From assembly GCF_026340095.1 (NCBI RefSeq), contig NZ_JAPEPO010000001.1, positions 2,510,501 to 2,574,500 of the forward strand: a stretch of 64,000 nt of DNA. The letters are read 5' to 3'. Source of the stretch: Streptomyces sp. NBC_01446 (GTDB lineage Bacteria > Actinomycetota > Actinomycetes > Streptomycetales > Streptomycetaceae). Positions 42,410 through 56,413 of the stretch are shown piece after piece; the first letter of the stretch is position 1, and every line of letters begins with the position of its first letter. The notes under the pieces were generated by a model. That model was not told where the DNA came from, ran no database searches, and was given only the letters and a program-made list of their open reading frames with translations. Position numbers and translations under genes: made by a program.

Positions 42410-44660
42410 CGCGCTTCCGCTCCTCGGCTTCGGCCTTCACCAGTGTGTCCAGCAGAGCGCCGTCCGCGGCCGGGTGCTGTCCAGGAATACTCGCATGCGG
42501 CTCGCGGCACTCGGACGGCTCGATGCTGATGCGGGGCAGTCGGCGGTCGAGCCACTTCGGCAGCCACCAGTTGGCGCCGCCGAGCATGTGCATGAGGGCG
42601 GGCACCAGGAGCGTGCGCAGGACGAACGCGTCGAGGGCGACGGCGGCGGCCAGGGCGATGCCGAACATCGCGATGACGCGGTCACCGCTGAGGACGAAGG
42701 CCAGGAAGACCGAAATCATGATCACGGCCGCGGAGTTGATGACGCGGCTGGTCTCGGCGAGCCCGACGCGGACGGCCCGCCGGTTGTCGCCGGTCTCCAG
42801 CCACTCCTCGTACATGCGGCTGACCAGGAACACCTGGTAGTCCATCGAGAGCCCGAACAGGACCGACACCATGATCACGGGGAGGAACGGCTCGATCGGG
42901 CCCGCTCTGCCGAGGCCGAGCATCTCGCTGCCCCAGCCCCACTGGAAGATCGCGACGACGACACCGAAGGCGGAGGCGACGGCCGCGACGTTCATCGCGG
43001 CGGCCTTGAGCGGGATGCCGATCGAGCGGAAGGCGAGGAGCAGCAGGACGCAGCCGAGTCCGATGACGACGCCCACGAAGAGCGGCAGTTTGCCGATGAT
43101 GACGTCGGCGAAGTCATCGTAGCTGGCGGTGACGCCGCCCAGCTGCACATCGAGGGACGTGCCCTTCTCGGCCGCGGGGATGACATCGGTGCGCAGCCGG
43201 TCGACGAGCTCGCTGGTCCTCTGGGACTGGGGCGCGGACTTCGGCACGACGGTCAGGAAGGCGGCGGTGCCGCTGTCGTTGTACGTCGCCGGGGTCACGG
43301 AGGAGACGCCCTCGGCCGAGCCGATCATGGACTCCAGGCGGCTCACGGCCACCTGGTCGCCGGCGCCGTCTATGGGGGTGACGAGGGTCAGCGGCCCGTT
43401 CACGCCGGGCCCGAATCCGTCGGCGAGAAGGTCGTAGGCCTGCCTGGTCGTGGACGACGACGCGTTGTTGCCCTGGTCGGACGTGCCCAGGTGCAGGAAG
43501 AAGGTGGGCACCGAGAGCACCGCGATCACGCCGAGGGCGAGCCCGCCGAGGAGCCGGGGGTGGCGCTCCACGAAGACGGCCCAGCGGGCGGCGAGCCCGG
43601 TCGGCAGCTCGGGCTCGGGCCCGTGAGCGGCGAGTCTGCGCCGCTGGCGCCTGCTGAGCGCGCGCATGCCGATGAACGACAGGAGCGCGGGCAGCAGTGT
43701 GACGGACGCGGCGACGGTGAGGAGCACGGTCAGGGAGGCGGCGATCGCGACGCCGTTGAGGAAGCTGAGGCGCAGGATCAGCATGCCGAGGAGCGCGATG
43801 CAGACGGTGGCGCCGGCGAAGACGACCGCGCGTCCGGTGGTGGCGACGGCGCGCTCCGCCGCCTCGTTCACGGGCAGGCCCTGTTTCAGGCCGCGCCGGT
43901 GCCGGGTCACGATGAAGAGCGCGTAGTCGATGCCGACGCCGAGGCCGACGAGCATGCCGAGCATCGGGGCGAAGTCGGCGACGGTCATCACATGGCCCAG
44001 GAGCACGATGCCGGAGGCGGCGGTGCCCACGCTGACCAGGGCCGTGGCGATCGGCAGGGCGCTGGCCGCGAGGGAGCCGAAGGCGAGCAGCAGGACGACG
44101 GCGGCGACGACGACGCCGACGATCTCGGCGACATGTCCCTGGGCGGACTCGGTCAGGGCGACGGCGCTGCCGCCGAGTTCGACCCGCAGTCCGTCGGGGG
44201 CGTTGTTCTCGGCGGCCTTGGCGGTGTCGACGAGACGTTGCGCGTCCGCTTTTGCGATGTCGCCGGACTGCTTGTCGAAGGTGACCGTGGCGTAGGCGGT
44301 GCGACCGTCGGCGCTTATCCGGCCGGTGCTCTGCTGCTCGTAGGGGCCGGTGACCGCGGCGATGCCGGGCAGGTGCTCGATCCTGTCGAGCGTGCGGGTC
44401 ATGCGCTCTTTCACGTCGGCGGCGCGGACCATGCTGCCGTCCGTGTGCCAGACGACGGTGTCGCTGTCGCCGCCGAGGCCGGGGAAGCCGTCGTTGAGGA
44501 GCTGGGTGGCGCGTCCCGACTCGGTGCCCGGTGCCTCGTAGTCGTTCGAGTAGGAGGTGCCCGCGACGGCCGCTGCCGCGCTCGTGCCGCCGAGGGCGAG
44601 GAGCCACAGCAGGACGACTACGAGGCGGTGCCGTGCACACCATCGTGCGAGTGCTGCCAC
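42387..44660 (-). CDS. MMPL-family RND-type transporter
   Basis: A 757-aa inner-membrane exporter with twelve membrane segments in two halves, each with a large extracytoplasmic loop. The first half has GLGVGIDYALFIVTRHRRGL near 265, and the second FGLSMDYQVFLVSRMYEEWL near 610, the paired proton-relay signatures of MMPL proteins. In Streptomyces and mycobacteria these export lipids, siderophores or toxic compounds. The GTG at 44660 has GGGAG eight bases ahead. Followed by an overlapping GNAT gene, which may modify the exported molecule or be unrelated. No local regulator is evident. Confidence 0.92.
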   Translation of the reverse strand: MAALARWCARHRLVVVLLWLLALGGTSAAAAVAGTSYSNDYEAPGTESGRATQLLNDGFPGLGGDSDTVVWHTDGSMVRAADVKERMTRTLDRIEHLPGIAAVTGPYEQQSTGRISADGRTAYATVTFDKQSGDIAKADAQRLVDTAKAAENNAPDGLRVELGGSAVALTESAQGHVAEIVGVVVAAVVLLLAFGSLAASALPIATALVSVGTAASGIVLLGHVMTVADFAPMLGMLVGLGVGIDYALFIVTRHRRGLKQGLPVNEAAERAVATTGRAVVFAGATVCIALLGMLILRLSFLNGVAIAASLTVLLTVAASVTLLPALLSFIGMRALSRRQRRRLAAHGPEPELPTGLAARWAVFVERHPRLLGGLALGVIAVLSVPTFFLHLGTSDQGNNASSSTTRQAYDLLADGFGPGVNGPLTLVTPIDGAGDQVAVSRLESMIGSAEGVSSVTPATYNDSGTAAFLTVVPKSAPQSQRTSELVDRLRTDVIPAAEKGTSLDVQLGGVTASYDDFADVIIGKLPLFVGVVIGLGCVLLLLAFRSIGIPLKAAAMNVAAVASAFGVVVAIFQWGWGSEMLGLGRAGPIEPFLPVIMVSVLFGLSMDYQVFLVSRMYEEWLETGDNRRAVRVGLAETSRVINSAAVIMISVFLAFVLSGDRVIAMFGIALAAAVALDAFVLRTLLVPALMHMLGGANWWLPKWLDRRLPRISIEPSECREPHASIPGQHPAADGALLDTLVKAEAEERKRDVHDLPG

Positions 44661-44842
44661 GGACGTGCTCCCAGGGTTTGTGGATCTTCACCGGGAACAG
44701 CCCGCAAAGACACATGAGCAATGGCAAGCCACTCTTACAGCAGGAAGTGATCCTTTGTCGCTTTCGTGGCCTTAGTCACAAGAGCGTACGGGAGTTCACG
44801 GTCACCTTCCGTCCGATGACACTGCTCGCCCTCTGTGACCCG

Positions 44843-46096
44843 TCAGCCGAGGAACTGAAGTCCCGCCCAGAGCGCCACCGTTGACACGACCAGCGTCGCC
44901 GGGACCGTGAGCACGCCGAGCCGTGTGAAGTCACCGAGCTCCGGATGCACGTCGTGGGCGTGGACGATACGGCGCCACAGGAGCGTGGCGAGCGAGCCCA
45001 CATACGTGAGGTTGGGGCCGAGGTTGACGCCGACGAGGACGGCGAGGACCGGCCCCGGACCCGCGGGCGCCGCCACGGGGAGCAGCGCGAGAACGGCCGG
45101 AAGGTTGTTGATCAGGTTGGCGAGCAGGGCCGCGACCCCGGCGACGGCGAGCAGCGCGGGCAGCGACGAGCCCTCGGGCAGCAGCCGGTCGATGCCGTCC
45201 CCGAGGCCGTTGTCGACGACCGCCTTGACCACGATCCCGAGCGCGAGGACGAAGAGGCAGAAGTACGGGTGCGCCGACTTCACCAGCGCGAGCGGCGTCG
45301 TGCGCCGCTGCCCGAGCGCCCGCGCCGCGAGGACGAGCGTGCCGACGATCGCCGCCCACAGCGGGTCGATCCCGGCGAACGAGGTGACCACGAAGCCCAC
45401 GAGCGTCAGGGCGAGGACGGTGAGGGTGAACACCGGCAGGCCGGGCGGCTCCTCGGCGTCCGGCTCGTGGGCGGGCGCCGCCAGGTCGTCGGCGAAGTAC
45501 CGCCGGAACACCACGTACTCGACGGCGATCGCGCCCAGCCAGGGCAGGGCCATGAGCCCCGCGAACCGCGCGAAGGTGAGGCCGCTCGCGGTGAAGGCGA
45601 GCAGATTGGTGAGGTTCGACACCGGCAGCAGCAGCGAGGCGGAGTTGGCGAGGTGGGCGCTCGCGTAGACGTGCGGGCGCGGCCTCGCGCCGATCCGGCG
45701 GGCGGTGGCGAGGACGACCGGCGTGAGCAGCACGACCGTGGCGTCCAGGCTCAGTACGGCCGTGATCACGGCCGCCGCGGCGAAGACCCCGCCGAGCATG
45801 CGGCGCGGACTGCCCTTGCAGGCTCGCGCGATGGCGTCGCCCGCGGCCTTGAACAGGCCCTCGTCGGCGCAGAGCTGAGCGAGCACCAGGACGGCGGCGA
45901 GGAACCCGACGACCGGGAGCAGGTCCCGCGTCTCGGCCCACGCGTGCGCGGGCGACACGGCGCCGACGGCCACGACGATCGCCGCGGCGGGCACAGCGAT
46001 GACGGCCTCCGGCAGCTGCCGGGGACGGACCACGGCGAAGCCGAGGATGAGCAGGAGAAGGGTGACGGAGAGGAGTTCGGCGGGAATGGTGCTCAA
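44843..46096 (-). CDS. ArsB/NhaD-SLC13-type anion permease
   Basis: A 417-aa ion-transporter-superfamily permease with about ten to twelve membrane segments. Features are AVLSLDATVVLLTPVVLATA near 115-135, NSASLLLPVSNLTNLLAF near 150-168 and NLINNLPAVLALLPV near 325, the two hairpin regions of the ArsB/CitM fold. Arsenite or another anion is a possible substrate, but no arsR, arsC or arsA is nearby. The start is a rare TTG at 46096 with GGAG eight bases ahead. A strong hairpin separates it from gatB upstream. Confidence 0.85.
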   Translation of the reverse strand: MSTIPAELLSVTLLLLILGFAVVRPRQLPEAVIAVPAAAIVVAVGAVSPAHAWAETRDLLPVVGFLAAVLVLAQLCADEGLFKAAGDAIARACKGSPRRMLGGVFAAAAVITAVLSLDATVVLLTPVVLATARRIGARPRPHVYASAHLANSASLLLPVSNLTNLLAFTASGLTFARFAGLMALPWLGAIAVEYVVFRRYFADDLAAPAHEPDAEEPPGLPVFTLTVLALTLVGFVVTSFAGIDPLWAAIVGTLVLAARALGQRRTTPLALVKSAHPYFCLFVLALGIVVKAVVDNGLGDGIDRLLPEGSSLPALLAVAGVAALLANLINNLPAVLALLPVAAPAGPGPVLAVLVGVNLGPNLTYVGSLATLLWRRIVHAHDVHPELGDFTRLGVLTVPATLVVSTVALWAGLQFLG

Positions 46097-46164
46097 CGTG
46101 CGACTCCAGAATTCGTACTCCCCCTGCCCCCTTCCGAAGTCCTGGCGCTCCGCCCCGGACCCCG

Positions 46165-46217
46165 GTCCTCAATCGCCGGACGGGCTGGAACTGCGAGCCC
46201 GTCCGGCGATTGAGGAC
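46165..46217. terminator. 22-bp perfect palindrome after gatB
   Basis: Arms 46165-46186 and 46196-46217 are perfectly complementary with a 9-nt loop, nine bases after the gatB stop. It terminates gatCAB transcription and lies upstream of the ArsB-type gene. The core AGCCCGTCCGGCG is shared with the palindrome at 17244-17282. Confidence 0.8.
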
Positions 46218-46225
46218 ACACAACC

Positions 46226-47737
46226 TCAGCCCTCGGAGACGCCCAGCTTCTCCAGGATCAGCTCCTTGACGCGCGCCGCGTCGGCCTGACCCCGGGTCGC
46301 CTTCATGACAGCACCCACGAGCGCGCCGACGGCGGCGACCTTGCCGCCACGGATCTTGTCGGCGATCCCGGCGTTGCCCGCGATGGCCTCGTCGACGGCC
46401 GCGCCGAGCGCGCCCTCGTCCGAGACGACCTTCAGGCCGCGCTTCTCGACGACCGTGTCCGGGTCGCCCTCGCCCGCGAGGACAGCCTCGATGACCTGTC
46501 GCGCCAGCTTGTCGTTGAGGTCACCGGCGGAGACGAGCGCCGCCACCCGGGCCACCTGGGCCGGGGTGATGGGCAGCTCGTCGAGCGCGGTGCCCGACTC
46601 GTTGGCGTTACGGGCGAGCTCGCCCATCCACCACTTGCGGGCCGAGACGGAGTCCGCGCCGGCCTCGATCGTGGCGACGATCGGGTCGACCGCGCCCGCG
46701 TTGAGGATCGACTGCATGTCGTGCTCGGAGACGCCCCACTCCTCGCGCAGCCGGTTGCGGCGCACGCGCGGCATCTCGGGCAGCTCCGAGCGCAGCTCCT
46801 CCACCCAGGCGCGAGCGGGCGCCACCGGCACCAGGTCCGGCTCGGGGAAGTAGCGGTAGTCCTCGGCGTTGTCCTTGATGCGGCCCGACGTGGTGGAGCC
46901 GTCCTCCTCGTGGAAGTGACGGGTCTCCTGCACGATCGTGCCGCCGGACGACAGCACAGCGGCGTGGCGCTGGATCTCGTAACGGGCGGCGCGCTCGACG
47001 GAACGCAGCGAGTTGACGTTCTTCGTCTCCGAGCGGGTGCCGAGGGGCGCCTCGGGGCCGGTACGCAGCGACAGGTTCACGTCGCAGCGCATCTGGCCCT
47101 TGTCCATGCGGGCCTCGGAGACGTCGAGCGCCTTGATGACCTCGCGCAGCTCGGCGACGTACGCCTTCGCGACCTCCGGCGCACGCTCCCCGGCGCCCTC
47201 GATCGGCTTGGTGACGATCTCGATGAGGGGGATGCCGGCGCGGTTGTAGTCGAGCAGGGAGTGCGAGGCGCCGTGGATACGGCCCGTCGCGCCACCGACG
47301 TGCAGCGACTTGCCGGTGTCCTCCTCCATGTGGGCGCGCTCGATCTCCACGCGGAAGATCTCGCCGTCCTCCAGCTGTACGTCGAGGTAGCCGTTGAAGG
47401 CGATGGGCTCGTCGTACTGGGAGGTCTGGAAGTTCTTCGGCATGTCCGGATAGAAGTAGTTCTTCCGGGCGAAGCGGCACCAGTCGGCGATCTCGCAGTT
47501 GAGCGCGAGGCCGATCTTGACGGCCGACTCGATGCCGATCTCGTTGACCACGGGCAGGGCGCCGGGCAGGCCGAGACAGGTGGGGCAGGTCTGCGAGTTG
47601 GGCTGGGCGCCCAGCTCGGTGGAGCACCCGCAGAACATCTTGGTCTTCGTACCCAGCTCGACATGGACCTCGAGGCCCATGACGGGGTCGTACGCCGCGA
47701 GTGCCGCGTCGTACGACATCAGTTCAGTGACGGTCAC
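46226..47737 (-). CDS. gatB: Aspartyl/glutamyl-tRNA amidotransferase subunit B
   Basis: The tRNA-binding and kinase subunit of GatCAB, which converts misacylated Glu-tRNA-Gln (and Asp-tRNA-Asn) to the amide form. The 503-aa protein has the N-terminal cradle signature [20 protein letters not shown], the zinc cysteines (CGCSTE...CPTC), [12 protein letters not shown] and [11 protein letters not shown], plus the C-terminal YqeY-like domain. GAGGG precedes the GTG start. It is separated from gatA by an 80-aa membrane-protein gene. Last gene of the gat operon. Confidence 0.97.
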   Translation of the reverse strand: MTVTELMSYDAALAAYDPVMGLEVHVELGTKTKMFCGCSTELGAQPNSQTCPTCLGLPGALPVVNEIGIESAVKIGLALNCEIADWCRFARKNYFYPDMPKNFQTSQYDEPIAFNGYLDVQLEDGEIFRVEIERAHMEEDTGKSLHVGGATGRIHGASHSLLDYNRAGIPLIEIVTKPIEGAGERAPEVAKAYVAELREVIKALDVSEARMDKGQMRCDVNLSLRTGPEAPLGTRSETKNVNSLRSVERAARYEIQRHAAVLSSGGTIVQETRHFHEEDGSTTSGRIKDNAEDYRYFPEPDLVPVAPARAWVEELRSELPEMPRVRRNRLREEWGVSEHDMQSILNAGAVDPIVATIEAGADSVSARKWWMGELARNANESGTALDELPITPAQVARVAALVSAGDLNDKLARQVIEAVLAGEGDPDTVVEKRGLKVVSDEGALGAAVDEAIAGNAGIADKIRGGKVAAVGALVGAVMKATRGQADAARVKELILEKLGVSEG

Positions 47738-47753
47738 GGTGAGACTTTCCCTC

Positions 47754-47996
47754 TCAGCCCAGCAGGACGTCGTCGTCGCCCAGGCGCTTCAGCTCCCGGT
47801 AGAGGATCGCCAGGCCGGTAACGATGGCGGCGGCGGACACCGCGGCGTCGATGAGCCGCAGGGTGTCGTGATCGTTGCGGGCCATCTTCGCCTGCTTCGC
47901 GACACTGATCGCGCCGAATGCGGTGGTCGCGATCGATACGTATGCGCCGGTCTTGGACTTCTTGAAGTTCTTGGCCTTCTTTGCCATGGCACTCAC
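47754..47996 (-). CDS. Small membrane protein between gatA and gatB, 80 aa
   Basis: Starts with a basic stretch ([18 protein letters not shown]), has a helical region and a C-terminal hydrophobic segment ([19 protein letters not shown]), ending in an acidic Asp-rich tail. The GTG at 47996 overlaps the gatA stop as GTGA and has GGAGG ten bases ahead inside gatA; an in-frame ATG nine bases later is the alternative. Wedged inside the gat operon in the same direction, so it is co-expressed with GatCAB. Function unknown. Confidence 0.75.
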   Translation of the reverse strand: MSAMAKKAKNFKKSKTGAYVSIATTAFGAISVAKQAKMARNDHDTLRLIDAAVSAAAIVTGLAILYRELKRLGDDDVLLG

Positions 47997-49492
47997 AGCG
48001 ACGGAGCCTCCTCGAGCAGCGGGTGCCCCCACTTTTCCACGAAGGCGGCCTCGACGGCAGCGCCGACCTTGTACAGACGGTCGTCCTTCATGGCGGGGGC
48101 GATGATCTGCAGCCCGACCGGAAGGCCGTCCTCCGGCGCGAGGCCGCACGGCAGGGACATGGCGGCGTTGCCCGCCATGTTGGTCGGGATCGTGCACACG
48201 TCGGCCAGGTACATCGCCATCGGGTCGTCGGCGCGCTCGCCGATCGGGAAGGCGGTGGTGGGCGTCGTCGGCGAGACGATCACGTCGACCTGCTCGAAGG
48301 CCCGCTCGAACTCCTGGGTGATCAGGGTGCGGACCTTCTGGGCGCTGCCGTAGTACGCGTCGTAGTAGCCGGAGCTGAGCGCGTACGTGCCGAGGATGAC
48401 GCGGCGCTTGACCTCGTCGCCGAAGCCGGCCTCACGGGTGAGGGCGGTGACGTCCTCGGCCGACTTCGTGCCGTCGTCGCCGACCCGCAGGCCGTAGCGC
48501 ATGGCGTCGAAGCGGGCCAGGTTGGACGAGCACTCGGACGGCGCGATCAGGTAGTACGCCGACAGGGCCAGGTCGAAGGTCGGGCAGTCCAGCTCGACGA
48601 TCTCGGCGCCGAGCGACTTGAGCAGCTCGACCGACTCGTTGAAGCGCTGGACGACGCCGGCCTGGTAGCCCTCGCCGGAGAACTGCTTGACGACGCCGAC
48701 GCGCATGCCCTGGACCGAGCCGTTGCGCGCCGCCTCGACGACCGGCGGGACCGGCGCGTCGATGGACGTCGAGTCGAGCGGGTCGTGGCCGGCGATGACC
48801 TCGTGCAGGAGCGCCGCGTCCAGGACCGTACGGGCGCAGGGGCCGCCCTGGTCGAGGGAGCTGGAGAACGCCACCATGCCGTAGCGCGAGACGCCGCCGT
48901 AGGTCGGCTTGACGCCGACGGTGCCGGTGACGGCCGCGGGCTGGCGGATCGAACCGCCGGTGTCCGTGCCGATGGCGAGCGGGGCCTCGTAGGCGGCGAG
49001 GGCCGCGGAGGAACCGCCGCCGGAGCCGCCGGGGATGCGGGTGAGGTCCCACGGGTTGCCGGTCGGGCCGTAGGCGCTGTTCTCGGTGGAGGACCCCATG
49101 GCGAACTCGTCCATGTTGGTCTTGCCGAGGATGACGACGTCGGCGTCCTTGAGCTTGCGCGTCAGGGTGGCGTCGTACGGCGGGATCCAGCCTTCGAGGA
49201 TCTTCGAACCGACCGTGGTCGGGATGCCCTCGGTGGTGAAGATGTCCTTCAGCGCGAGCGGTACGCCGGCCAGCGGGCCGAGCTTCTCGCCCGCGGCGCG
49301 CTTGGCGTCGACGGCGCGGGCCTGCGCGAGCGCGCCCTCACGGTCGACGTGCAGGAAGGCGTGCACCTTCTCGTCGACGGCCTCGATCCGGGCCAGATGG
49401 GCCTCGGTGACCTCGACGGCCGTGAGCTCGCCGGCGGCGATCTTCGAGGCGATCTCGGCGGCGGTGAGCTTGATGATGTTGCTGTCCGTCAT
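47993..49492 (-). CDS. gatA: Aspartyl/glutamyl-tRNA amidotransferase subunit A
   Basis: Amidase-signature subunit releasing ammonia from glutamine for tRNA amidation. The 499-aa protein has the catalytic triad of the family: Lys in [14 protein letters not shown] near residue 80, the cis-Ser and nucleophile Ser in the Gly/Ser-rich segment [20 protein letters not shown] and in [11 protein letters not shown] near 155-185. ATG start at 49492, five bases after the gatC stop, so gatC and gatA are translationally close. The stop overlaps the 80-aa gene. Confidence 0.97.
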   Translation of the reverse strand: MTDSNIIKLTAAEIASKIAAGELTAVEVTEAHLARIEAVDEKVHAFLHVDREGALAQARAVDAKRAAGEKLGPLAGVPLALKDIFTTEGIPTTVGSKILEGWIPPYDATLTRKLKDADVVILGKTNMDEFAMGSSTENSAYGPTGNPWDLTRIPGGSGGGSSAALAAYEAPLAIGTDTGGSIRQPAAVTGTVGVKPTYGGVSRYGMVAFSSSLDQGGPCARTVLDAALLHEVIAGHDPLDSTSIDAPVPPVVEAARNGSVQGMRVGVVKQFSGEGYQAGVVQRFNESVELLKSLGAEIVELDCPTFDLALSAYYLIAPSECSSNLARFDAMRYGLRVGDDGTKSAEDVTALTREAGFGDEVKRRVILGTYALSSGYYDAYYGSAQKVRTLITQEFERAFEQVDVIVSPTTPTTAFPIGERADDPMAMYLADVCTIPTNMAGNAAMSLPCGLAPEDGLPVGLQIIAPAMKDDRLYKVGAAVEAAFVEKWGHPLLEEAPSL

Positions 49493-49497
49493 GGTGA

Positions 49498-49794
49498 TTA
49501 GTCCTCCCCCAGGATCTGCGGCACCTTGAAACGCTGCTGTTCCTGGGCCGGGGCGCCGGAGAGCGCCTGCTCGGGGGTGAGCGACGGACGAACCTCGTCC
49601 GCCCGCATGACGTTCGTCAGCGGGAGCGGGTGAGAGGTCGGCGGTACGTCTTGGTCGGCGACCTCCGAGACGCGGGCGACCGCGCCGATGATGTCGTCGA
49701 GCTGTCCGGCGAAGTGGTCGAGCTCTTCGTCCTTCAGCTCCAGACGCGCCAGCCGTGCGAGGTGTGCGACCTCCTCGCGCGTGATGCCAGGCAT
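49498..49794 (-). CDS. gatC: Aspartyl/glutamyl-tRNA amidotransferase subunit C
   Basis: The 98-aa GatC clamps GatA to GatB. It begins [20 protein letters not shown], the characteristic GatC opening, and ends with the Pro/Phe-rich peptide ([10 protein letters not shown]) that wraps GatA. First gene of the gat operon. The longer open frame upstream to 50244 is non-coding leader and rmdB sequence. Confidence 0.96.
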   Translation of the reverse strand: MPGITREEVAHLARLARLELKDEELDHFAGQLDDIIGAVARVSEVADQDVPPTSHPLPLTNVMRADEVRPSLTPEQALSGAPAQEQQRFKVPQILGED

Positions 49795-50090
49795 GCAGCG
49801 ATCCTCTGGGGTGAGTGAGTGTGGTGTGGGCCGGGGCCAGTCGTCCCCTTCCCGTCGTCCGCCCGAAGGGCGGGTCGTGCGTCGGTCCGGTGCGTGCGAT
49901 CGCAGGGCGCCGGAGCGTCCTCGTGGCGGACCACGTGGACGATTCGGCGACGCGGCGAGCGTGCGTGCCGGGCGTCGCGCGACAGACGGGAATGGGACGA
50001 CTGACCCCAATCCTATGGGGCGCGGTGCCGTGCCTGTTAAACGGTTTCCCGTTCGGAGGTCCGCGACGGCCCCGGTCACCCCTGTATGGC
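49795..50090 (-). promoter_or_regulatory. gatC upstream region with candidate promoter
   Basis: No gene is seen in these 296 bases between the rmdB stop and gatC. On the minus strand TTAACA (50034-50039) and CATAGG (50011-50016) are about 17 bases apart, a plausible gat promoter with a leader of about 210 nt. A CCGCCC-TTCG-GGCGG-like hairpin lies near 49860-49875; it lacks a T-run and its role is unclear. Confidence 0.35.
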
Positions 50091-52838
50091 TCAGTTGACC
50101 GTCTGTCCCGACGACTGGTCCTCGGCCTCGGCGGCGAGGACGGAGGGCCGCTGCCATCCGCGGGAGCCGCGGGCCCGCAGCCACGCCGTCGTCTCGTCCG
50201 GCGGCATCGCGGCGGCGACCAGCCAGCCCTGGACGGCGTCGCACCCGAGGTCGCGCAGGCGCTCCCAGGTCTCGTCGTCCTCGACGCCCTCGGCGACGAC
50301 GAGCAGGCCGAGCGAGTGCGCCAGGTCGACGGTGCAGCGGACGATCTCCGCGTCCTCGTTGTCCACAGCCAGGCGGGCCACGAACGAGCGGTCGATCTTC
50401 AGCTCACTGACCGGGAGGCGGCGCAGGTGGACGAGGGAGGAGTAGCCGGTGCCGAAGTCGTCGAGGGACATCTTCACGCCGTGCCCGGTGAGCCCGGCGA
50501 GCGTGTCGGCGGCGCGCTGGGGGTCCTCCAGCAGGACGTGCTCGGTTATCTCCAGCTGGAGGGCGCCCGGGGGGACGCCGTGCCGGGCGAGCCGCGCGGC
50601 GACGGCGCCGGCGAATCCCGGGGTGTGCACGTCCCTCGGCGACACGTTCACCGCGACCGGCACGCGCAGGCCCTGCGCCCGCCAGCGGGCAACCTGCGCG
50701 AGCGCCGTCTCCAGGACGTACTCGGTCAGATGGGGCATGAGTCCGGACGACTCGGCGATGGCGATGAACTCGTCCGGCGGGACCTTCCCCCGCTCGGGGT
50801 GCACCCAGCGCACCAGCGCCTCGAGTCCCGCGACCTGTCCGTCGAAGCGGACCTTGGGCTGGTAGTGCAGCTCCACGTCGCCCGCGTCGAGCGCGCGCCG
50901 CAGGTCGCCGAGCAGGCCGAGGCGGTCGGGGGTGTTGGAGTCCCGCTTCGACTCGTAGACCTCCACGCCCGTACGGTCGCGCTTCGCCTGGTACATGGCG
51001 ACGTCGGCGCGGCGCAGGAGCCCTTCGGCGTCGAGCGCGTGGTCGGGGAAGACGGCGAGTCCGGCGCTGGCCTCCAGGACCAGGGTGAGTCCGTCCAGGT
51101 CGAGCGGGGAGCCTAGGGCGGCGACCAGGGTGCGCGCCACTCGGGTGGCGGAGGTCGTGGAGTCGGCCACGGGCAGCAGGACGGCGAACTCGTCGCCGCC
51201 GAGGCGTGCGGCCTCCGCCCCGCGGGGCAGGGCCATCCGGAGCCGGTCGGCTATCTGGAGCAGGAGCCGGTCCCCCGCCAGGTGGCCGAGGGTGTCGTTG
51301 ACCGACCGGAAGCGGTCCAGGTCGATCAGCATGAGGGCGCTGCGCGCGCCGATCCGCTCGGCGTCGTCGAGCGCGGTCCAGGTCCGCTCCAGGAGCCACT
51401 GCCGGTTGGGCAGCCCGGTGAGCGGGTCGCGCAGCTGCTCCTCGGCGCGGGCCCGGGCGATCCACAGCGTCGAGTCGAGCGCGATGAGCGGGACGGCGAA
51501 CAGCGGCAGCAGCACGGGCAGCGCGATCGCGACCACGCAGATCAGCGGGGCGATGCCGAGCAGCGCGACGCCGACCAGGCCCTGCCGGAGGAGGGCCGTG
51601 CGGGCGACGGTGGGCAGGCCGGAGGTGCGCGGCGCATGGACGTACCAGAGCAGGCTGCGGGTGACCGTGAGGTAGGCGGCCGCGACGAGCGCCACCTCGG
51701 GGGCGTTGAGGACCGTCCAGGTCTCCGGCTTCCACGGGGACTCCACGGACGGGACCTGGCCGAACACGGCGAGCACGAGGCCGCCCGCGCCGATGCCGAT
51801 GATGTCGACCGCGCCGTGCAGGACGCCCTGGCGCCAGCGGTGCCGGCGGGCGATGCCGACGAGGACGACGACGGTGAGGCTGACCATGCCGGCGGGCACC
51901 CAGCCGTAGAGCAGCAGGACCGCGAGCGTTAAGGCCGCGCCCGAGCCGGTGCCGCCCCACCAGCGGTCGCGGCCGAGCGCGACGAGGTGGCCGACGATGA
52001 TGCCGGTCAGTAGGGCCAGGGACCAGCCGGCCGCGCCGGACGGGAAGAGCGCATGGCTGCCGGTGAAGGCGCGGTAGAAGCCGGTGCCGAGGACGGCGGA
52101 GGCGAGGGCGACGATCGCGAGGGGCAGCACGGGAAGCGCGCGCAGCCAGGAGCGCTCCCTGCCGTCCCCCTCCTCGCCGAAGGACTCGCCGAACGCCCCG
52201 CCGAAGGTCCCGTACGCGCGCGGCCAGCCGCCCGCGTCTCCCGCTTCGGCGCCCGTCCACCCGGAACCACCGTCAGCGGCGGCCCCGGTCCACCCGGTCC
52301 CGCCGCTCACCGCCGCTCCGGAGCCGGTACCGCCGATGGCACCGATGCCCGCTCCGCCGTTCGAACCCGGGGCGGGCCAACCGGGCGCCGCCGCACCGGA
52401 TCCGGGGACGCCGTAGGCGCCGATCCCGGCTCCGCCGTTCGAACCGGACGCGGGCCAGCCGGGTGCGGGCGCCGCGGATCCGGCCGATACGCCGGCGGAG
52501 CCGCTCCGTCCGCTCTCGCCCCGCGCACCGGAGCCCGCGCGACGGCGCGGACGCCCTGCGCCGCGGATCCCGAACGCTGCGCGCCACGCACCGCGCCTGC
52601 TCACCGAACCACCGTGCTCGCTCCCGCCGGGACCGTCGTCCGCGGAGCGCGCTGCCGGGGCGGCGTCGACCGCGCGACGCCCGTCCCCCTGGTCCGTCTC
52701 ACCGGGCTCGTCCTTCTCGCCGGTCTCGTCCTGTCCCGGCACGCTGCGCGCGGCCGGCGCCGGGCTCTCGGCGCCTCGCCACACGCGCCAACGCGTGCGC
52801 AGCCGTGAGTCCGGAGCGGCGCTCTCGGTCGGTTCCAT
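50091..52838 (-). CDS. rmdB: Membrane GGDEF-EAL c-di-GMP enzyme (RmdB type)
   Basis: A 915-aa protein. The first 230 residues are a disordered Gly/Ser/Ala region with an imperfect duplication ([15 protein letters not shown]... and [15 protein letters not shown]...). About six membrane segments follow (235-420), then GGDEF ([11 protein letters not shown] near 546) and EAL (GLEALVRW near 671). Every EAL metal or substrate residue is present (VNVS, EITEH, DDFGTGY, LKIDRSF, AEGVED, QGW), so it should be an active phosphodiesterase; GGDEF lacks the RxxD I-site. Domain layout and position between gatCAB and ligA match RmdB (SCO5495, from memory), which lowers c-di-GMP and affects development. ATG 52838 has AGAGGG six bases ahead. 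Confidence 0.85.
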   Translation of the reverse strand: MEPTESAAPDSRLRTRWRVWRGAESPAPAARSVPGQDETGEKDEPGETDQGDGRRAVDAAPAARSADDGPGGSEHGGSVSRRGAWRAAFGIRGAGRPRRRAGSGARGESGRSGSAGVSAGSAAPAPGWPASGSNGGAGIGAYGVPGSGAAAPGWPAPGSNGGAGIGAIGGTGSGAAVSGGTGWTGAAADGGSGWTGAEAGDAGGWPRAYGTFGGAFGESFGEEGDGRERSWLRALPVLPLAIVALASAVLGTGFYRAFTGSHALFPSGAAGWSLALLTGIIVGHLVALGRDRWWGGTGSGAALTLAVLLLYGWVPAGMVSLTVVVLVGIARRHRWRQGVLHGAVDIIGIGAGGLVLAVFGQVPSVESPWKPETWTVLNAPEVALVAAAYLTVTRSLLWYVHAPRTSGLPTVARTALLRQGLVGVALLGIAPLICVVAIALPVLLPLFAVPLIALDSTLWIARARAEEQLRDPLTGLPNRQWLLERTWTALDDAERIGARSALMLIDLDRFRSVNDTLGHLAGDRLLLQIADRLRMALPRGAEAARLGGDEFAVLLPVADSTTSATRVARTLVAALGSPLDLDGLTLVLEASAGLAVFPDHALDAEGLLRRADVAMYQAKRDRTGVEVYESKRDSNTPDRLGLLGDLRRALDAGDVELHYQPKVRFDGQVAGLEALVRWVHPERGKVPPDEFIAIAESSGLMPHLTEYVLETALAQVARWRAQGLRVPVAVNVSPRDVHTPGFAGAVAARLARHGVPPGALQLEITEHVLLEDPQRAADTLAGLTGHGVKMSLDDFGTGYSSLVHLRRLPVSELKIDRSFVARLAVDNEDAEIVRCTVDLAHSLGLLVVAEGVEDDETWERLRDLGCDAVQGWLVAAAMPPDETTAWLRARGSRGWQRPSVLAAEAEDQSSGQTVN

Positions 52839-53050
52839 TCCCGTCCCTCTCACAGCCGGCGGTGCCCACGCCACGCGATCCGCCGCGGACGACTTCCGTC
52901 AGCGGTACCGCGTCCTCGTTCACTGCCCCGTGCCCGTCGTGGGCAGGGGATGCCCCATCCGCAGCCGGGCACGGCAGGCGCACCCCTCAACAGTAGGCCG
53001 CAGAAGGCTTCCAGGGGCAGCGGTCGCCCACGGTTGCCCGAATGCGCCCT

Positions 53051-53090
53051 GGCCACCCGTATGCATCTGGTATGCGCTGAACGGGTGGCC
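53051..53090 (-). terminator. ligA terminator hairpin
   Basis: GGCCACCCGT (53051-53060) pairs perfectly with ACGGGTGGCC (53081-53090), nine bases after the ligA stop, with further internal pairing of ATGC elements. The remaining 212 bases up to rmdB contain its promoter region; no gene seen. Confidence 0.65.
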
Positions 53091-53098
53091 TTCAACCG

Positions 53099-56352
<3,254 letters not shown>

Positions 56353-56413
56353 CCGCGAAGCGTACGTAACGGGGCCGGGGCCGGCTCAAGCGCAGGTGGA
56401 CCGAAGCGATGCG

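Noticed and set aside
49795..50090. tRNA or riboswitch in the gatC leader
   Set aside because: No cloverleaf, T-loop sequence or known riboswitch core could be found by eye.
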